The notes beneath the pieces are model-generated. The model saw nothing but the letters and a program-made list of their open reading frames with translations. It did no database searches and was not told the origin of the DNA. A stretch of DNA of 64,000 nucleotides from Egicoccus sp. AB-alg6-2 (lineage in GTDB: Bacteria > Actinomycetota > Nitriliruptoria > Nitriliruptorales > Nitriliruptoraceae): assembly GCF_041821025.1 (NCBI RefSeq), contig NZ_JBGUAY010000001.1:372001-436000 (forward strand). The letters run 5' to 3'. Both the position numbers and the translations under genes were made by a program. Below are positions 7,967 through 16,440 of this stretch, one piece after another (positions within the stretch are counted from its first letter, which is position 1; each line of letters opens with the position of its first letter).

Positions 7967-8606
7967 ACCTCCCCGCCTGCGTGTCCGCGGCCTGACCAAG
8001 CGGTTCGGCGCGTACACCGTCCTCGACCACGTCGACCTCGACGTGGAGCCGGGCAGCATCGTCCTGCTCACCGGCAACAACGGCAGCGGGAAGACGACCC
8101 TGTTGCGGTGCGTCGCCGGCCTCGCAAGAGCCCGTGGCGACATCGAGGTGGACGGTCGTCCGCTGACGGCGGATCCCGCCAGCCGCCGTGCCGTCGGCTA
8201 CCTGCCCCAGTCGGTCGGCCTGCCGGCATGGGCCACGGGCGACGAGGTCCTCGCCCTGTTCGCGGGGCTGCGCGGCGAAGCGGTCGCGGCGTTCCCGCTG
8301 CCGGACGGGTTCCTGCCGCCCATGGACCGGCCGCTGGGCACCCTCTCGGGTGGACAGCGCCAGCGCCTCGCCTTCGCGGTCGCACTGCTCGGGCAGCCGC
8401 GACTGCTGCTGCTCGACGAGCCGGCCGCCAACCTCGACGACGACGGCCGCGCACTGCTCGGTGCGCTGCTGCGCACCGTGCGTGACGCGGGCGCGAGCGT
8501 CGTCGTCGCCGCACCGTCCCCGGGCGACCTCGCCGGTCTTCCCGACCGGCAGGTGCGGTTGTCCCAGGGACGGATCGAGCGACAACTCCAGGAGATCGTC
8601 CGATGA
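7950..8606 (+). CDS. nosF: ABC transporter ATPase of the NosFY complex
   Basis: A 218-residue ATPase with Walker A GNNGSGKTT, signature LSGGQRQRL and Walker B LLLLDEPAANLD. It pairs with NosY and works with NosD in assembling the CuZ site of NosZ. I chose the GTG at 7950, since AGGAG stands 7 nt upstream and the protein then starts just before the first strand (RLRVRGLTKRFG). The start lies inside the end of nosD, giving a 17-nt overlap, and the stop overlaps nosY by 4 nt, so the genes are translationally coupled. It is shorter than typical NosF (about 300), lacking the C-terminal extension. Confidence 0.9.
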   Translation: MSPSPEPPRLRVRGLTKRFGAYTVLDHVDLDVEPGSIVLLTGNNGSGKTTLLRCVAGLARARGDIEVDGRPLTADPASRRAVGYLPQSVGLPAWATGDEVLALFAGLRGEAVAAFPLPDGFLPPMDRPLGTLSGGQRQRLAFAVALLGQPRLLLLDEPAANLDDDGRALLGALLRTVRDAGASVVVAAPSPGDLAGLPDRQVRLSQGRIERQLQEIVR

Positions 8607-9436
8607 GCATCGCAGGTGCTTCTGTTCTCCGCCTCGCCGCCTTCGAAGTACGCGGGGCGGCGCGGACCCGCTGGGTCGCCATCGGCGGGGGGCTGTTCGC
8701 GCTCGCCGCGGCGGCCGTCGCCCTGGCCGGGCTGCGCTCGCTGTCCGCGCTCGGGTTGGCAGGCGCCGGCGCGGCGACCGACGCGCTCGTCCACCTCGCC
8801 CTCCTGTTGCCGCCGCTGATCGGGCTGCTGCTGGGCGCCGGCAGCCTCGCCCGCGACCGGGAGCGGGGAATGCTGGCGCTGCTCGCGACCCAGCCGCTGC
8901 GTCGGGGAGCGCTCCCACTGGCGGCGTTCGCCGGGGCCGTGCTGGCCAGCTGGGCGGTCGTCGCACTCGGGCTCGGTGTCGCGACGGTCGTCATCGCGGG
9001 GGTGATGACGGCGGCGGACCTGGTGGCCCTCGGCGGCGTCCTCGCCGTCAGCCTGGCCGCGACGGCGACGGCCGTCGCTCTGGGTGTGCTGCTGTCCGCG
9101 GCGACCAGCACCCATCACCAGGCGACGGCGGCCGCGGCGTCGCTGTGGCTGTTCCTCGCCCTCGGCATGGACCTGTTGCTGGCCGGAGCCGCTCCCGGGC
9201 TGCAGTTCGGACCGGCCGGCCTGCTGGCCGCGGTCCTGCTCAATCCCCTGGAGGCTGCGCGGGTGCTGGCGGTGATGGTCCTGGGCGACGGCACGTCGCT
9301 CGGCACGTTCGGCGCGTACCTCGCCGACCGGTTCGGGGACGCCGGGGCGCTTCGGCTGCTGACCGGGTGCCTGGCCGCCTGGATCGTCGCGCCGCTGCTG
9401 CTGGCGTGGCGGATCACGACCCGTCGGGACGTGTGA
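8603..9436 (+). CDS. nosY: ABC transporter permease of the NosFY complex
   Basis: A 277-residue membrane protein with about six helices (near 25-50, 63-85, 105-130, 135-160, 172-200 and 250-270). The segment LLGAGSLARDRERGMLALLATQPLRRG between helices 2 and 3 is the coupling region typical of NosY/ABC-2 permeases. It starts with an ATGA overlap on nosF. It is the last gene of the nos run. No nosL or nosR follows; the next gene is on the opposite strand. Function as the NosY partner is inferred from position and family. Confidence 0.88.
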   Translation: MSIAGASVLRLAAFEVRGAARTRWVAIGGGLFALAAAAVALAGLRSLSALGLAGAGAATDALVHLALLLPPLIGLLLGAGSLARDRERGMLALLATQPLRRGALPLAAFAGAVLASWAVVALGLGVATVVIAGVMTAADLVALGGVLAVSLAATATAVALGVLLSAATSTHHQATAAAASLWLFLALGMDLLLAGAAPGLQFGPAGLLAAVLLNPLEAARVLAVMVLGDGTSLGTFGAYLADRFGDAGALRLLTGCLAAWIVAPLLLAWRITTRRDV

Positions 9437-9542
9437 CGCCGGGAACCGCCCCGGTCACGCGAATGTGAATCCATCGGGGGGCCGTTGCTTCCACTGGTGG
9501 TTCGGGGACGTCTGACGTTTCGGCGGATCTCCGTCCTCGCGG

Positions 9543-10757
9543 TCAGGGGACGCGTTCGAAGAGGGCGGCCATGCCCTGGCCGCCGCCGATGCACATCGTC
9601 TCGAGGGCGTAGCGACCCTCGCGACGATCGAGCTCCCTCAGCATCGTCGCCAGGATCCGGGCGCCGGTGGCGCCGACGGGGTGGCCCAACGAGATCCCGG
9701 AGCCGTTGGGGTTGAACCGCTCGTCGGTGAGCGGATCGAGGCCCCACTCGTCGGTGACGGCAAGAACCTGCGCTGCGAAGGCTTCGTTGAGCTCGATCAG
9801 GTCCAACTCGCCCATCGCCACGCCGGCCCGCCCGAGCACGGATGCCGTGGCCGGCACCGGACCGATGCCCATGGTCTGCGGTGGTACACCGGCAACGGCC
9901 CAGGTGACCAGGCGGGCGAGCGGGCGTAGGCCGAGCTGTTCGGCGCGCTCGACGGTGGTGACGACGCAGACGGCGGCACCGTCGTTCTGCCCCGACGAGT
10001 TGCCCGCCGTCACCGTCGCGTCAGGATCCTGGCGCCCCATCACCGGACGCAGCTTCTGCAGCGCCTCGAGGCTCGTGTCGGCACGCGGGTGTTCGTCGGT
10101 CTCGACCACGACCGCGTCACCCTTGCGTTGCGGGACCTCCACCGGAACGATCTCGGCTTCGAAACGCCCTGCCTGCTGGGCTGCGACGGCACGTTGGTGC
10201 GATCGCAATGCCAGTTCGTCCTGTCGTTCGCGGGTGATGGCACGGTGCCGACGCAGGTTCTCTGCTGTCTCGAGCATGCCGCCGGGAACCGGGTGGTGCC
10301 TGCCCCCTGCCGTGACGCGTGCCCGCGCCAGACGGTCGGCGAGCTCGACGCCTCCAGCCGTCACGCCCCAACGGATCGCGTCGGTGTAGAACTCGACCTG
10401 GCTCATGCTCTCGGCGCCGCCGGCGACGACGACGTCGCAGACACCGGTCTGGATCCGCATGGCGGCGTCGGCGATGGCCTGCAGACCCGACCCGCAGCGC
10501 CGGTCGAGCTGCAGTCCGGGCACGTCGACCGGCAGGCCGGCGTCGAGCGCCGCGACACGCCCGATGGCCGGGGCCTCGCCACTCGGGTAGCCGTGCCCGA
10601 GGATCACGTCGTCGATGGACTCGGGGTCGAGCCCGGTGCGGTCGAGGAGCTCCCCGATGACGGTGGCGGCCAACGACTGGGCGGAGACGTCGCGCAGCAC
10701 ACCACCGAAGCGGCCGACGGGGGTCCGCACCGGCTCACAGATGACGGCGTCACGCAT
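9543..10757 (-). CDS. pcaF: 3-oxoadipyl-CoA/acetyl-CoA thiolase
   Basis: A 404-residue thiolase that cleaves 3-oxoadipyl-CoA to succinyl-CoA and acetyl-CoA, the last step of the beta-ketoadipate pathway. The nucleophile is C88 in LDRRCGSGLQAI. The C-terminal motifs NEAFAAQ, GHPVGATGARI and CIGGGQGMA carry the other active-site residues. The frame is open upstream, but the family start MRDAVICEPVRTPVGRFGG at 10757 is clear and overlaps the end of pcaD by 8 nt. It is the last gene of the operon. Sequence alone cannot separate a PcaF from a general acetyl-CoA acetyltransferase; the operon decides. Confidence 0.9.
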   Translation of the reverse strand: MRDAVICEPVRTPVGRFGGVLRDVSAQSLAATVIGELLDRTGLDPESIDDVILGHGYPSGEAPAIGRVAALDAGLPVDVPGLQLDRRCGSGLQAIADAAMRIQTGVCDVVVAGGAESMSQVEFYTDAIRWGVTAGGVELADRLARARVTAGGRHHPVPGGMLETAENLRRHRAITRERQDELALRSHQRAVAAQQAGRFEAEIVPVEVPQRKGDAVVVETDEHPRADTSLEALQKLRPVMGRQDPDATVTAGNSSGQNDGAAVCVVTTVERAEQLGLRPLARLVTWAVAGVPPQTMGIGPVPATASVLGRAGVAMGELDLIELNEAFAAQVLAVTDEWGLDPLTDERFNPNGSGISLGHPVGATGARILATMLRELDRREGRYALETMCIGGGQGMAALFERVP

Positions 10758-11568
10758 GGCCCTGCTCCAGGTCGGGTCGGGTGAGGAAGTCGGCGACGAG
10801 TCGCTCGAACGGCTCCGGCTGCTCCAGGTTGGCGAGGTGGCCCGCCCCTGGCAATTCGGCATAGCCGGCGTGCGGTAACGCGGCGTGCAGCGCCTGGGCG
10901 TCGGCCGGCGGGGTGGCCTCGTCGGCGGTTCCGACGACGACCAGGCAGGGGGCGCGTACGGCGGCGGCTTCTGCCAGCAGGTCGGCGGTCGCCAACGCCT
11001 CGCAACTGGCGGCATAACCCTCGGGCGCCGCCCGGCGCAGTCCCTGCTCCACGCGAGCGAGCGCGGGTGCGCGGCCGGCCCGGAAGGTCGGACTGAAGAA
11101 GCGACCGAGAACCAGATCGACGACGGCGTCCATGCCCTGCTCGCGGACCGTGGCGGCGCGGGCGCGCCAGGCGTCTTCGGTCCCCACCTTGGCCGCCGTG
11201 TCGGCGAGGACGACGCGGCGGACGCGCTCGGGGACGTGGGCGGCGAGCCACAGGGCGACCAGACCGCCGAGGGAGATCCCGCACACGTCGGCACGTTCGA
11301 CCCCGTGGTGGTCCAGCACCGTCAGCGCGTCGCGGCCCAACCGTGCCACCGTGTAGGGGCCGTCGGGGACGGACGACGTCCCGTGTCCGCGCTGGTCGTA
11401 GCGCAGCAAGCGATGCGACGGCGACCAACCCGGCACCTGGGCGTCCCACATCGACAAATCGGTCCCGAGCGAGTTGATCAGCAGCAGTGGTGGCGCATCC
11501 GGGTCGCCGTCCGTCCAGGTGCGCAGGCGCACGCCGTCGTCGGTCTGGACCACTTCCTCGTGGCTCAC
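10750..11568 (-). CDS. pcaD: 3-oxoadipate enol-lactonase
   Basis: A 272-residue alpha/beta hydrolase that opens 3-oxoadipate enol-lactone to 3-oxoadipate. The nucleophile elbow is GISLGG with S99. The acid is in VGTADEATPP and the histidine in GAGHLANLEQ. The GTG at 11568 overlaps the pcaB stop as GTGA. In many actinobacteria this enzyme is fused to PcaC as PcaL; here the two are separate genes at opposite parts of the operon. Confidence 0.9.
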   Translation of the reverse strand: MSHEEVVQTDDGVRLRTWTDGDPDAPPLLLINSLGTDLSMWDAQVPGWSPSHRLLRYDQRGHGTSSVPDGPYTVARLGRDALTVLDHHGVERADVCGISLGGLVALWLAAHVPERVRRVVLADTAAKVGTEDAWRARAATVREQGMDAVVDLVLGRFFSPTFRAGRAPALARVEQGLRRAAPEGYAASCEALATADLLAEAAAVRAPCLVVVGTADEATPPADAQALHAALPHAGYAELPGAGHLANLEQPEPFERLVADFLTRPDLEQGHA

Positions 11569-12935
11569 CGCCCCAGCTCCTGCCGGGTTCGGGCATGCGC
11601 TGCCAGTGCACGCTCCACGCCGGCGACCGCGGATGCCGTTGCGGCGGCGGGGTCGAGGACGTGCGCGAGCCGGTCTGGATCCAGGTGCTGGGTGACGCGC
11701 GGGTCGGCCGTCGCGGCCTCCAGCAGGGGATGCCCGGCCGCGGCGGCGGCCGCGGCGACCTCGGTGGTCAGGGCCTGTGCAGCCGGCCGTCCGAGCGCTG
11801 CGGCCAGGGCCGTCGCCAGGGCCTCCGAGCCGGTCAGCCCCCCGTGTGCGCCCAGGTTGGCGCGCATGCGATCGGTGTCGACCTCGAGGCCTTCCAGGGC
11901 ATGCGCCAAACGGGACACGGCACCGCCGAGCCGGACCAGCGCCGAGGGAAGCGCGGCCCATTCCGCCTGCCAGGCGCCGGCGGCCCGTTCGTACTCGTTC
12001 GCGCCGGCCGCCTCCATCAGCACCTGGCACTCGCCGCGGGCGAGCCGGGCGGCCGCGCGGGCCGCGGTGGCGTGTGTCGGGTTGCGCTTGTGCGGCATCG
12101 CGGACGAGCCGGGACCGTTGCCCGCACCCTCGCGAAGCTCCCCGATCTCGGTCTGGGCCAGCAGCACGAGATCCGTCGCGATGCCTTCGATGGCGCCAGC
12201 GGTGGTGGCCAGGGCGCCGGCGAGTTCGGCGATGCGGTCGCGCTCGGCGTGCCACGGCAGGTCGGGTGCGGCCAGTGCGAGTGCGTCAGCGAGTGCCTCG
12301 ACGACGTCGTGGGCGTGTTCACCGTAGACGGCGGCCGTGCCCGCGGCGCCGCCGAGCTGCACCACGAGCACGCGCGACCGCATCCAGGCGAGCTGCTCGC
12401 GGCGACGGTCGAGGGCACGCAGCCAGCGTGCTGCGCGGAGCCCGAAGGTGATCGGCACGGCCTGCTGTCCCAACGTGCGTCCGGCCATCACGGACTGCCG
12501 GTGTGCGTCGGCCAGCGCGGCACAGGTCTTGGCCGCATCTTCCAGGCGGTGGTCGAGCAGGTCGAGTGCATCGCGAAGCTGGAGGACCACGGCCGTGTCG
12601 ACGATGTCCTGGCTCGTCGCGCCGTGGTGGAGCCAGGCGGCTGCCAGCTCGTCGGCTCCCTGCGTCAGCGCGGCGACCAGGGGGATGACCGGGGTCGCGG
12701 CGCGCGACGCCTGCTCGGCGAGATCGACCAGATCCACCCGGCCCACGGCGCACGCGTCGTCGATGGCGTCGGCCGCCGCCAACGGGACCAGGCCGCAGCG
12801 GGCCAGCGCGCGACCGATGGCCGCCTCCACCTCGACCATCCTGGCGATGCGCGCCGGCCAGCCCACGACCGCCGCCATCTCCGTGTCACCGAAACCGGCC
12901 TCGAGGAGCCCGTCCGACCATCCCGTCTCACGCAC
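11565..12935 (-). CDS. pcaB: 3-carboxy-cis,cis-muconate cycloisomerase
   Basis: A 456-residue member of the fumarase/aspartase superfamily. The signature GSSAMPHKRNP is present, as are the upstream conserved blocks HHGATSQDIVDT and GRTLGQQAVPITFG. It converts 3-carboxymuconate to 4-carboxymuconolactone. The start is the GTG at 12935 (VRETGWSDGLLEAGFGD), which overlaps the previous stop by 8 nt; the longer open frame is Arg/Pro-rich noise. Substrate specificity is set by the operon context. Confidence 0.91.
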   Translation of the reverse strand: MRETGWSDGLLEAGFGDTEMAAVVGWPARIARMVEVEAAIGRALARCGLVPLAAADAIDDACAVGRVDLVDLAEQASRAATPVIPLVAALTQGADELAAAWLHHGATSQDIVDTAVVLQLRDALDLLDHRLEDAAKTCAALADAHRQSVMAGRTLGQQAVPITFGLRAARWLRALDRRREQLAWMRSRVLVVQLGGAAGTAAVYGEHAHDVVEALADALALAAPDLPWHAERDRIAELAGALATTAGAIEGIATDLVLLAQTEIGELREGAGNGPGSSAMPHKRNPTHATAARAAARLARGECQVLMEAAGANEYERAAGAWQAEWAALPSALVRLGGAVSRLAHALEGLEVDTDRMRANLGAHGGLTGSEALATALAAALGRPAAQALTTEVAAAAAAAGHPLLEAATADPRVTQHLDPDRLAHVLDPAAATASAVAGVERALAAHARTRQELGR

Positions 12936-13731
12936 GTGCGTGGGCCCGCTCGGTGCGCTCCTGGAGATCGCGCAGGACGTGCAGTTCCTCGGCCGTCGGG
13001 GGCGGCGTCGTCGCGAGTCGGGTCGCGAACCGGATGGGCCAGCCGGTCGCCTCGGCGACCTGCTCACGTGTCACGCCCTCGTGCAGGGAGGTCACGACGA
13101 GCTCTCGGGTCTCGGGGTCCGGCTCGAGCAGGCAGAGGTCGGTCACCACGAGTACCGGTCCGGCCGTCGACAGCCCGGCCGCCGCCCGGTCGCCGGGCCC
13201 CCCGCCGTGCCCGAGCGACGTGATGAAGTCCACCGTGTCGACGAAGGTGCGTGCGTTGTGTTTGGCCGTGATCAGGACCTCACCACACGAGCCGGCGATC
13301 TCGGGCGCTCCACCTCCGCCTGGAAGCCGCACCTTCGGCTGCGCGTAGTCACCGATGACCGTGGTGTTGATGTTGGCGAAGCGGTCGATCTGCGCGCCAC
13401 CGAGGAAGCCCTTCGAGATGCGGCCGCCCTGGAGCCAGTACTGGAACATCTCGACGACGGGCACCGTGGTCAGGGCGGTGTCGCACAGCTCGCCGTCGCC
13501 GATCGACAGGGGCAGCACGTCCGGGCGGGTCTGCAGGGTGCCGGACTCGTAGATGAGCACGATGTCGGGGGCGTGCGTGAGCCGGGCGAGGTTGCAGGCG
13601 GCCGAGGGTGCGCCGATACCGACGAAGCACACGTCGTCGTTCCGAAGCGCCCGGCTCGCCGCGATGGTCATCAGCTCGTCGGCGGTGTGTGGCACGGCGC
13701 CGTTGCCCGCCCGGTCGGTGGCGACGTTCAC
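12928..13731 (-). CDS. CoA-transferase beta subunit in the pca operon
   Basis: A 267-residue class I CoA-transferase B subunit. The catalytic glutamate is most likely that in IYESGTLQ, and the glycine loop is VRLPGGGGAPEIA. With its partner it should transfer CoA from succinyl-CoA to 3-oxoadipate. The size and the C-terminal half are closer to glutaconate CoA-transferase/IpdB-type subunits than to the short (about 215 residue) classical PcaJ, so I leave the symbol blank. The GTG at 13731 overlaps the alpha-subunit stop as GTGA. Confidence 0.84.
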   Translation of the reverse strand: MNVATDRAGNGAVPHTADELMTIAASRALRNDDVCFVGIGAPSAACNLARLTHAPDIVLIYESGTLQTRPDVLPLSIGDGELCDTALTTVPVVEMFQYWLQGGRISKGFLGGAQIDRFANINTTVIGDYAQPKVRLPGGGGAPEIAGSCGEVLITAKHNARTFVDTVDFITSLGHGGGPGDRAAAGLSTAGPVLVVTDLCLLEPDPETRELVVTSLHEGVTREQVAEATGWPIRFATRLATTPPPTAEELHVLRDLQERTERAHARA

Positions 13732-14558
13732 GAGTCGGCTCCGGTCGTCTGCGGCTCGAGGACGTGCTCGTGGAGCCACGCCCGGAACTCTTCGCGGTCT
13801 CGCGAGATCGCATCCCAAGCCCGGTAGAAGGCATTGTCGCGCCCGTAGTAGCCGTGAGCGTACGACGGCGCGGCGCCGCCCGGCGCCACCGCCACCGCGT
13901 CGATGGCCCAGGCCGGGATGATCACCGAGTTCGGGCTGGGCGCAGCAAGGTCGTCCACGATCTCCTCGACGGTGACGATCGAGCGGGTCGACGCGAGGAC
14001 CGTCTCCTTCTGCACACCGACGATCCCCTCGACCAGCACGTTGCCGACACGGTCGGCGCGTTGGGCGTGCACGATGCCGACGTCGGGACGGAGGGCGGGA
14101 ACGGCCGCCAACTCCTCGCCGGTGAACGGGCAGACGACGCTGCGGATGTTGGGATTGACCCTCCGCAGGTCGGATCGGGCGTAGCCCCGCAAGGTCGCGA
14201 ACGGCAGCCCTGCGGCTCCGGCGTGGAAGGCCGCAGCCATCGCGGCATGGCTGTGCTCCTCGAGCTGAAGCGGCTGTGGCCAGCTTTGCTCGACCGCGTC
14301 GCGCAGCCGGTGCAGGGAACCGACACCGGGGTTGCCTCCCCAGGAGAACACCAGTTTGTCGGCGCAGCCGGCGCCGATGAGCTGGTCGTAGATCAGGTCC
14401 GGCGTCATGCGGATCAGCGTCAGGGCCTGCCGGCCCTGACGGATGATCTCCTGAGCGGCGGCGAACGGGATCAGGTGCGTGAACCCCTCCATCGCCACGG
14501 TGGCACCATCGCCCACGTGTTCGGCGATGGCGTCGTGGAGGGAGACGATCTCGGCCAC
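13728..14558 (-). CDS. CoA-transferase alpha subunit in the pca operon
   Basis: A 276-residue class I CoA-transferase A subunit beginning MAEIVSLHDAIAEHVGDG. The CoA-binding segment VAMEGFTHLIPFA and the FSWGGNPGVGS loop are recognisable. It pairs with the following subunit. Its length and sequence resemble GctA/IpdA more than PcaI. Position between the dioxygenase and the cycloisomerase genes makes 3-oxoadipate the likely acceptor. Confidence 0.84.
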   Translation of the reverse strand: MAEIVSLHDAIAEHVGDGATVAMEGFTHLIPFAAAQEIIRQGRQALTLIRMTPDLIYDQLIGAGCADKLVFSWGGNPGVGSLHRLRDAVEQSWPQPLQLEEHSHAAMAAAFHAGAAGLPFATLRGYARSDLRRVNPNIRSVVCPFTGEELAAVPALRPDVGIVHAQRADRVGNVLVEGIVGVQKETVLASTRSIVTVEEIVDDLAAPSPNSVIIPAWAIDAVAVAPGGAAPSYAHGYYGRDNAFYRAWDAISRDREEFRAWLHEHVLEPQTTGADS

Positions 14559-14567
14559 GGCAGGTCC

Positions 14568-15170
14568 TCAGGCGTCGAAGAACACGGTTTCGTCCTCGCC
14601 CTGGAGGACGACGTCGAAGCGGTAGCGGGGCAGGCCGTCCTCGTCGCCGTCCCGGTGGGCGATCAGGGTGTGCCGCCGTTCGGCAGGGACGCTGGCGAGT
14701 ACCGGATCGTTCTCGTTGGCGGCGACCCCGTCGAAGTAGATCCTGGTATGCAGGTGGTCGAGCAGTCCACGGGCGAACAACTGCAGGTTGAGGTGGGGGG
14801 CCTGGACGGAACCATCTCGACCTGGGACCGTGCCGGGCATGACGGTCGTGATCCGGAATTCGCCGGTGTCCCTCGACGTCGCGACACGTCCGAACCCGAT
14901 GAAGGCACTGGGGACGTCAGCCGCCCGCCCGTCGGCGGGGTGGCGGTAGCGGCCGCCGCCGTCCGCCTGCCAGACCTCGACCATGGCGTCGGCGACGAGA
15001 TCGCCGACGCCGTCACGGATGGTTCCGAGGACCACGATGGGCTCGCCTGCCTGCCCGTCCGGGTCCAGGCGGTCGACCGGCTCCTCGGTGAGGGCGTAGT
15101 GGAAGAACGGCCCCACCGTCTGGGAAGGGGTCTGAGGTCGTAGCGCCGGCATCTGCTCGCGTCCCGTCAC
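14568..15170 (-). CDS. pcaG: Protocatechuate 3,4-dioxygenase alpha subunit
   Basis: A 200-residue intradiol dioxygenase subunit. It has the alpha-chain start TPSQTVGPFFHYAL, the core MVEVWQADGGGRY, and APHLNLQLFARGLLDHLHTRIYF-type sequence near the C-terminus, read as the non-iron chain of the enzyme. With the beta chain it cleaves protocatechuate between the hydroxyls. I take the GTG at 15170, which overlaps the pcaH stop as GTGA; an ATG six codons later is the alternative. Confidence 0.93.
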   Translation of the reverse strand: MTGREQMPALRPQTPSQTVGPFFHYALTEEPVDRLDPDGQAGEPIVVLGTIRDGVGDLVADAMVEVWQADGGGRYRHPADGRAADVPSAFIGFGRVATSRDTGEFRITTVMPGTVPGRDGSVQAPHLNLQLFARGLLDHLHTRIYFDGVAANENDPVLASVPAERRHTLIAHRDGDEDGLPRYRFDVVLQGEDETVFFDA

Positions 15171-15916
15171 GCCAATGCCCCTGCGCCGCCCGCCTCGAAG
15201 GGCGTCGCATCGGGCCCGCGGAGCACGATGTCGAACCGGTACCCGAGGGCCCACTCCTCCTGGGTGATGCCGTGGTCGTAGACGCCGATCAGGCGGTGCC
15301 AATGCTCCCGCGGGATCGACCCCATGATCGGGTCGAGCTCGTGCAGTGGGTCACCGGGGAAGTACATCTGGGTGATCAGCCGTGTCACCAACGCCGGGCC
15401 GAACAGCGAGAAATGGATGTGGGCCGGCCGCCACGCGTTCGGGTGGTTGCGCCACGGATAGGCGCCCGGCTTGATGGTGAGGAAGCGGTAGGAACCGTCC
15501 TCGTCGGTGACGCTGCGGCCGCGGCCGATGAAGTTGGGATCCAATGGGGCCGGGTGTTGATCTCCCTCGTGGACGTAGCGGCCGGCCGCGTTGCACTGCC
15601 AGACCTCGACGAGGGTGTTGGGCTGTGGTGTGCCGTCCTCGTCCAGCACCTGCCCGGTCACGATGATGCGCTCGCCCATCGCCTCGCTGCCGGTCCCCGC
15701 ATTGGTGGTGAGATCGGCGTCCTCCGGCATCACCTCGGCGAGAGCTGGACCGGGGCCGGTCACCTCCGACAGGGTGTGTCCGAGCGGCACGAGCGCCTGT
15801 TTCGGATGCCGCGCGCCGGTGGACTTGTACGCCGGATGGTCGTACGGCGGATAGGCACTCCTGTCGCGGCGACGGTATCCGCCGGAGGCCGGGGACGGGG
15901 CGCCCTCGATGGTCAC
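15167..15916 (-). CDS. pcaH: Protocatechuate 3,4-dioxygenase beta subunit
   Basis: A 249-residue subunit with the non-heme Fe(III) ligands Y114 (GRYVHEGDQH), Y153 (PGAYPW), H166 and H168 (RPAHIHFS). It carries the active site of ring cleavage. Sequence NAAGRYVHEGDQHPAPLDPNF is the beta-chain hallmark. The start is a GTG at 15916 overlapping the pcaC stop (GTGA). All ligands are intact, so the enzyme should be functional. Confidence 0.95.
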   Translation of the reverse strand: MTIEGAPSPASGGYRRRDRSAYPPYDHPAYKSTGARHPKQALVPLGHTLSEVTGPGPALAEVMPEDADLTTNAGTGSEAMGERIIVTGQVLDEDGTPQPNTLVEVWQCNAAGRYVHEGDQHPAPLDPNFIGRGRSVTDEDGSYRFLTIKPGAYPWRNHPNAWRPAHIHFSLFGPALVTRLITQMYFPGDPLHELDPIMGSIPREHWHRLIGVYDHGITQEEWALGYRFDIVLRGPDATPFEAGGAGALA

Positions 15917-16308
15917 GATGTTCCCTCCCTGCCCTCGGGTTCATCTCCGAACACGCGTTTGAGCGCCGCGAAGGCGGTGTTGGCGGCCGGGACCCCGCCG
16001 TAGAGCGCCACGTGGAGCAGGGTCTCGGTGATCTGCTCGGGTGTCGCTCCGGTGTTGCGGGTCGCACGCAGATGCATCTCGAGTTCGCGCTCGTGGCCGA
16101 GCGCCGCCAACAACGCCACCGTCACCAGGCTGCGGGTTGCGAGGTCGAGCCCGTCACGGCCCCACACGTCCGACCAGGCGGCGCCGGTGATGTAGTCCTG
16201 GAACGGCGCGTCGAGCGACGTGGTGCTCGCGATCGCACGGTCGACGTGTTCGTCGCCGAGCACCTCGCGACGAACACGCATGCCGCGTTCGCTGCGGGCG
16301 TCATTCAC
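15913..16308 (-). CDS. pcaC: 4-carboxymuconolactone decarboxylase
   Basis: A 131-residue AhpD-fold decarboxylase, the usual size. Conserved segments are DAPFQDYITGAAWSDVWGR, LATRSLVTVALLAALG and the HLRATRNTGATPEQI loop. It makes 3-oxoadipate enol-lactone. It is the first gene of the leftward operon and lies 132 bp from the divergent IclR regulator, so the operon promoter must be in that gap. Confidence 0.93.
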   Translation of the reverse strand: MNDARSERGMRVRREVLGDEHVDRAIASTTSLDAPFQDYITGAAWSDVWGRDGLDLATRSLVTVALLAALGHERELEMHLRATRNTGATPEQITETLLHVALYGGVPAANTAFAALKRVFGDEPEGREGTS

Positions 16309-16372
16309 GGTGGGTCTCCGTCTACCCGTCCGCGATCACCTTGTCGGCGGCGGGCCGTGGTTGCTAACGTGT

Positions 16373-16406
16373 GTTCGTACAGCGAACGAGTGTTCACAGG
16401 ACGAAC
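16373..16406. promoter_or_regulatory. Two tandem 15-bp palindromes, likely operators of the IclR regulator
   Basis: Site 1 (16373-16387) is GTTCG-TACAG-CGAAC, a perfect 5-bp dyad. Site 2 (16392-16406) is GTTCA-CAGGA-CGAAC, with GTTC/GAAC arms in the same 15-bp frame. The sites are 19 bp apart start to start, about two helical turns, in the gap between pcaC and the IclR gene. IclR-type regulators of aromatic pathways are known to bind GTTCG-like repeats. Assignment to this regulator is inferred. Confidence 0.72.
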
Positions 16407-16440
16407 CCATGCAAGCAAGGGTCCCGGTAGCTGTCAAACG

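Noticed and set aside
9543-11294. A 583-codon thiolase frame extending into pcaD
   Set aside because: The extra 179 codons are Pro/Ser/Arg-rich noise over pcaD. The family start MRDAVICEPV at 10757 is clear.
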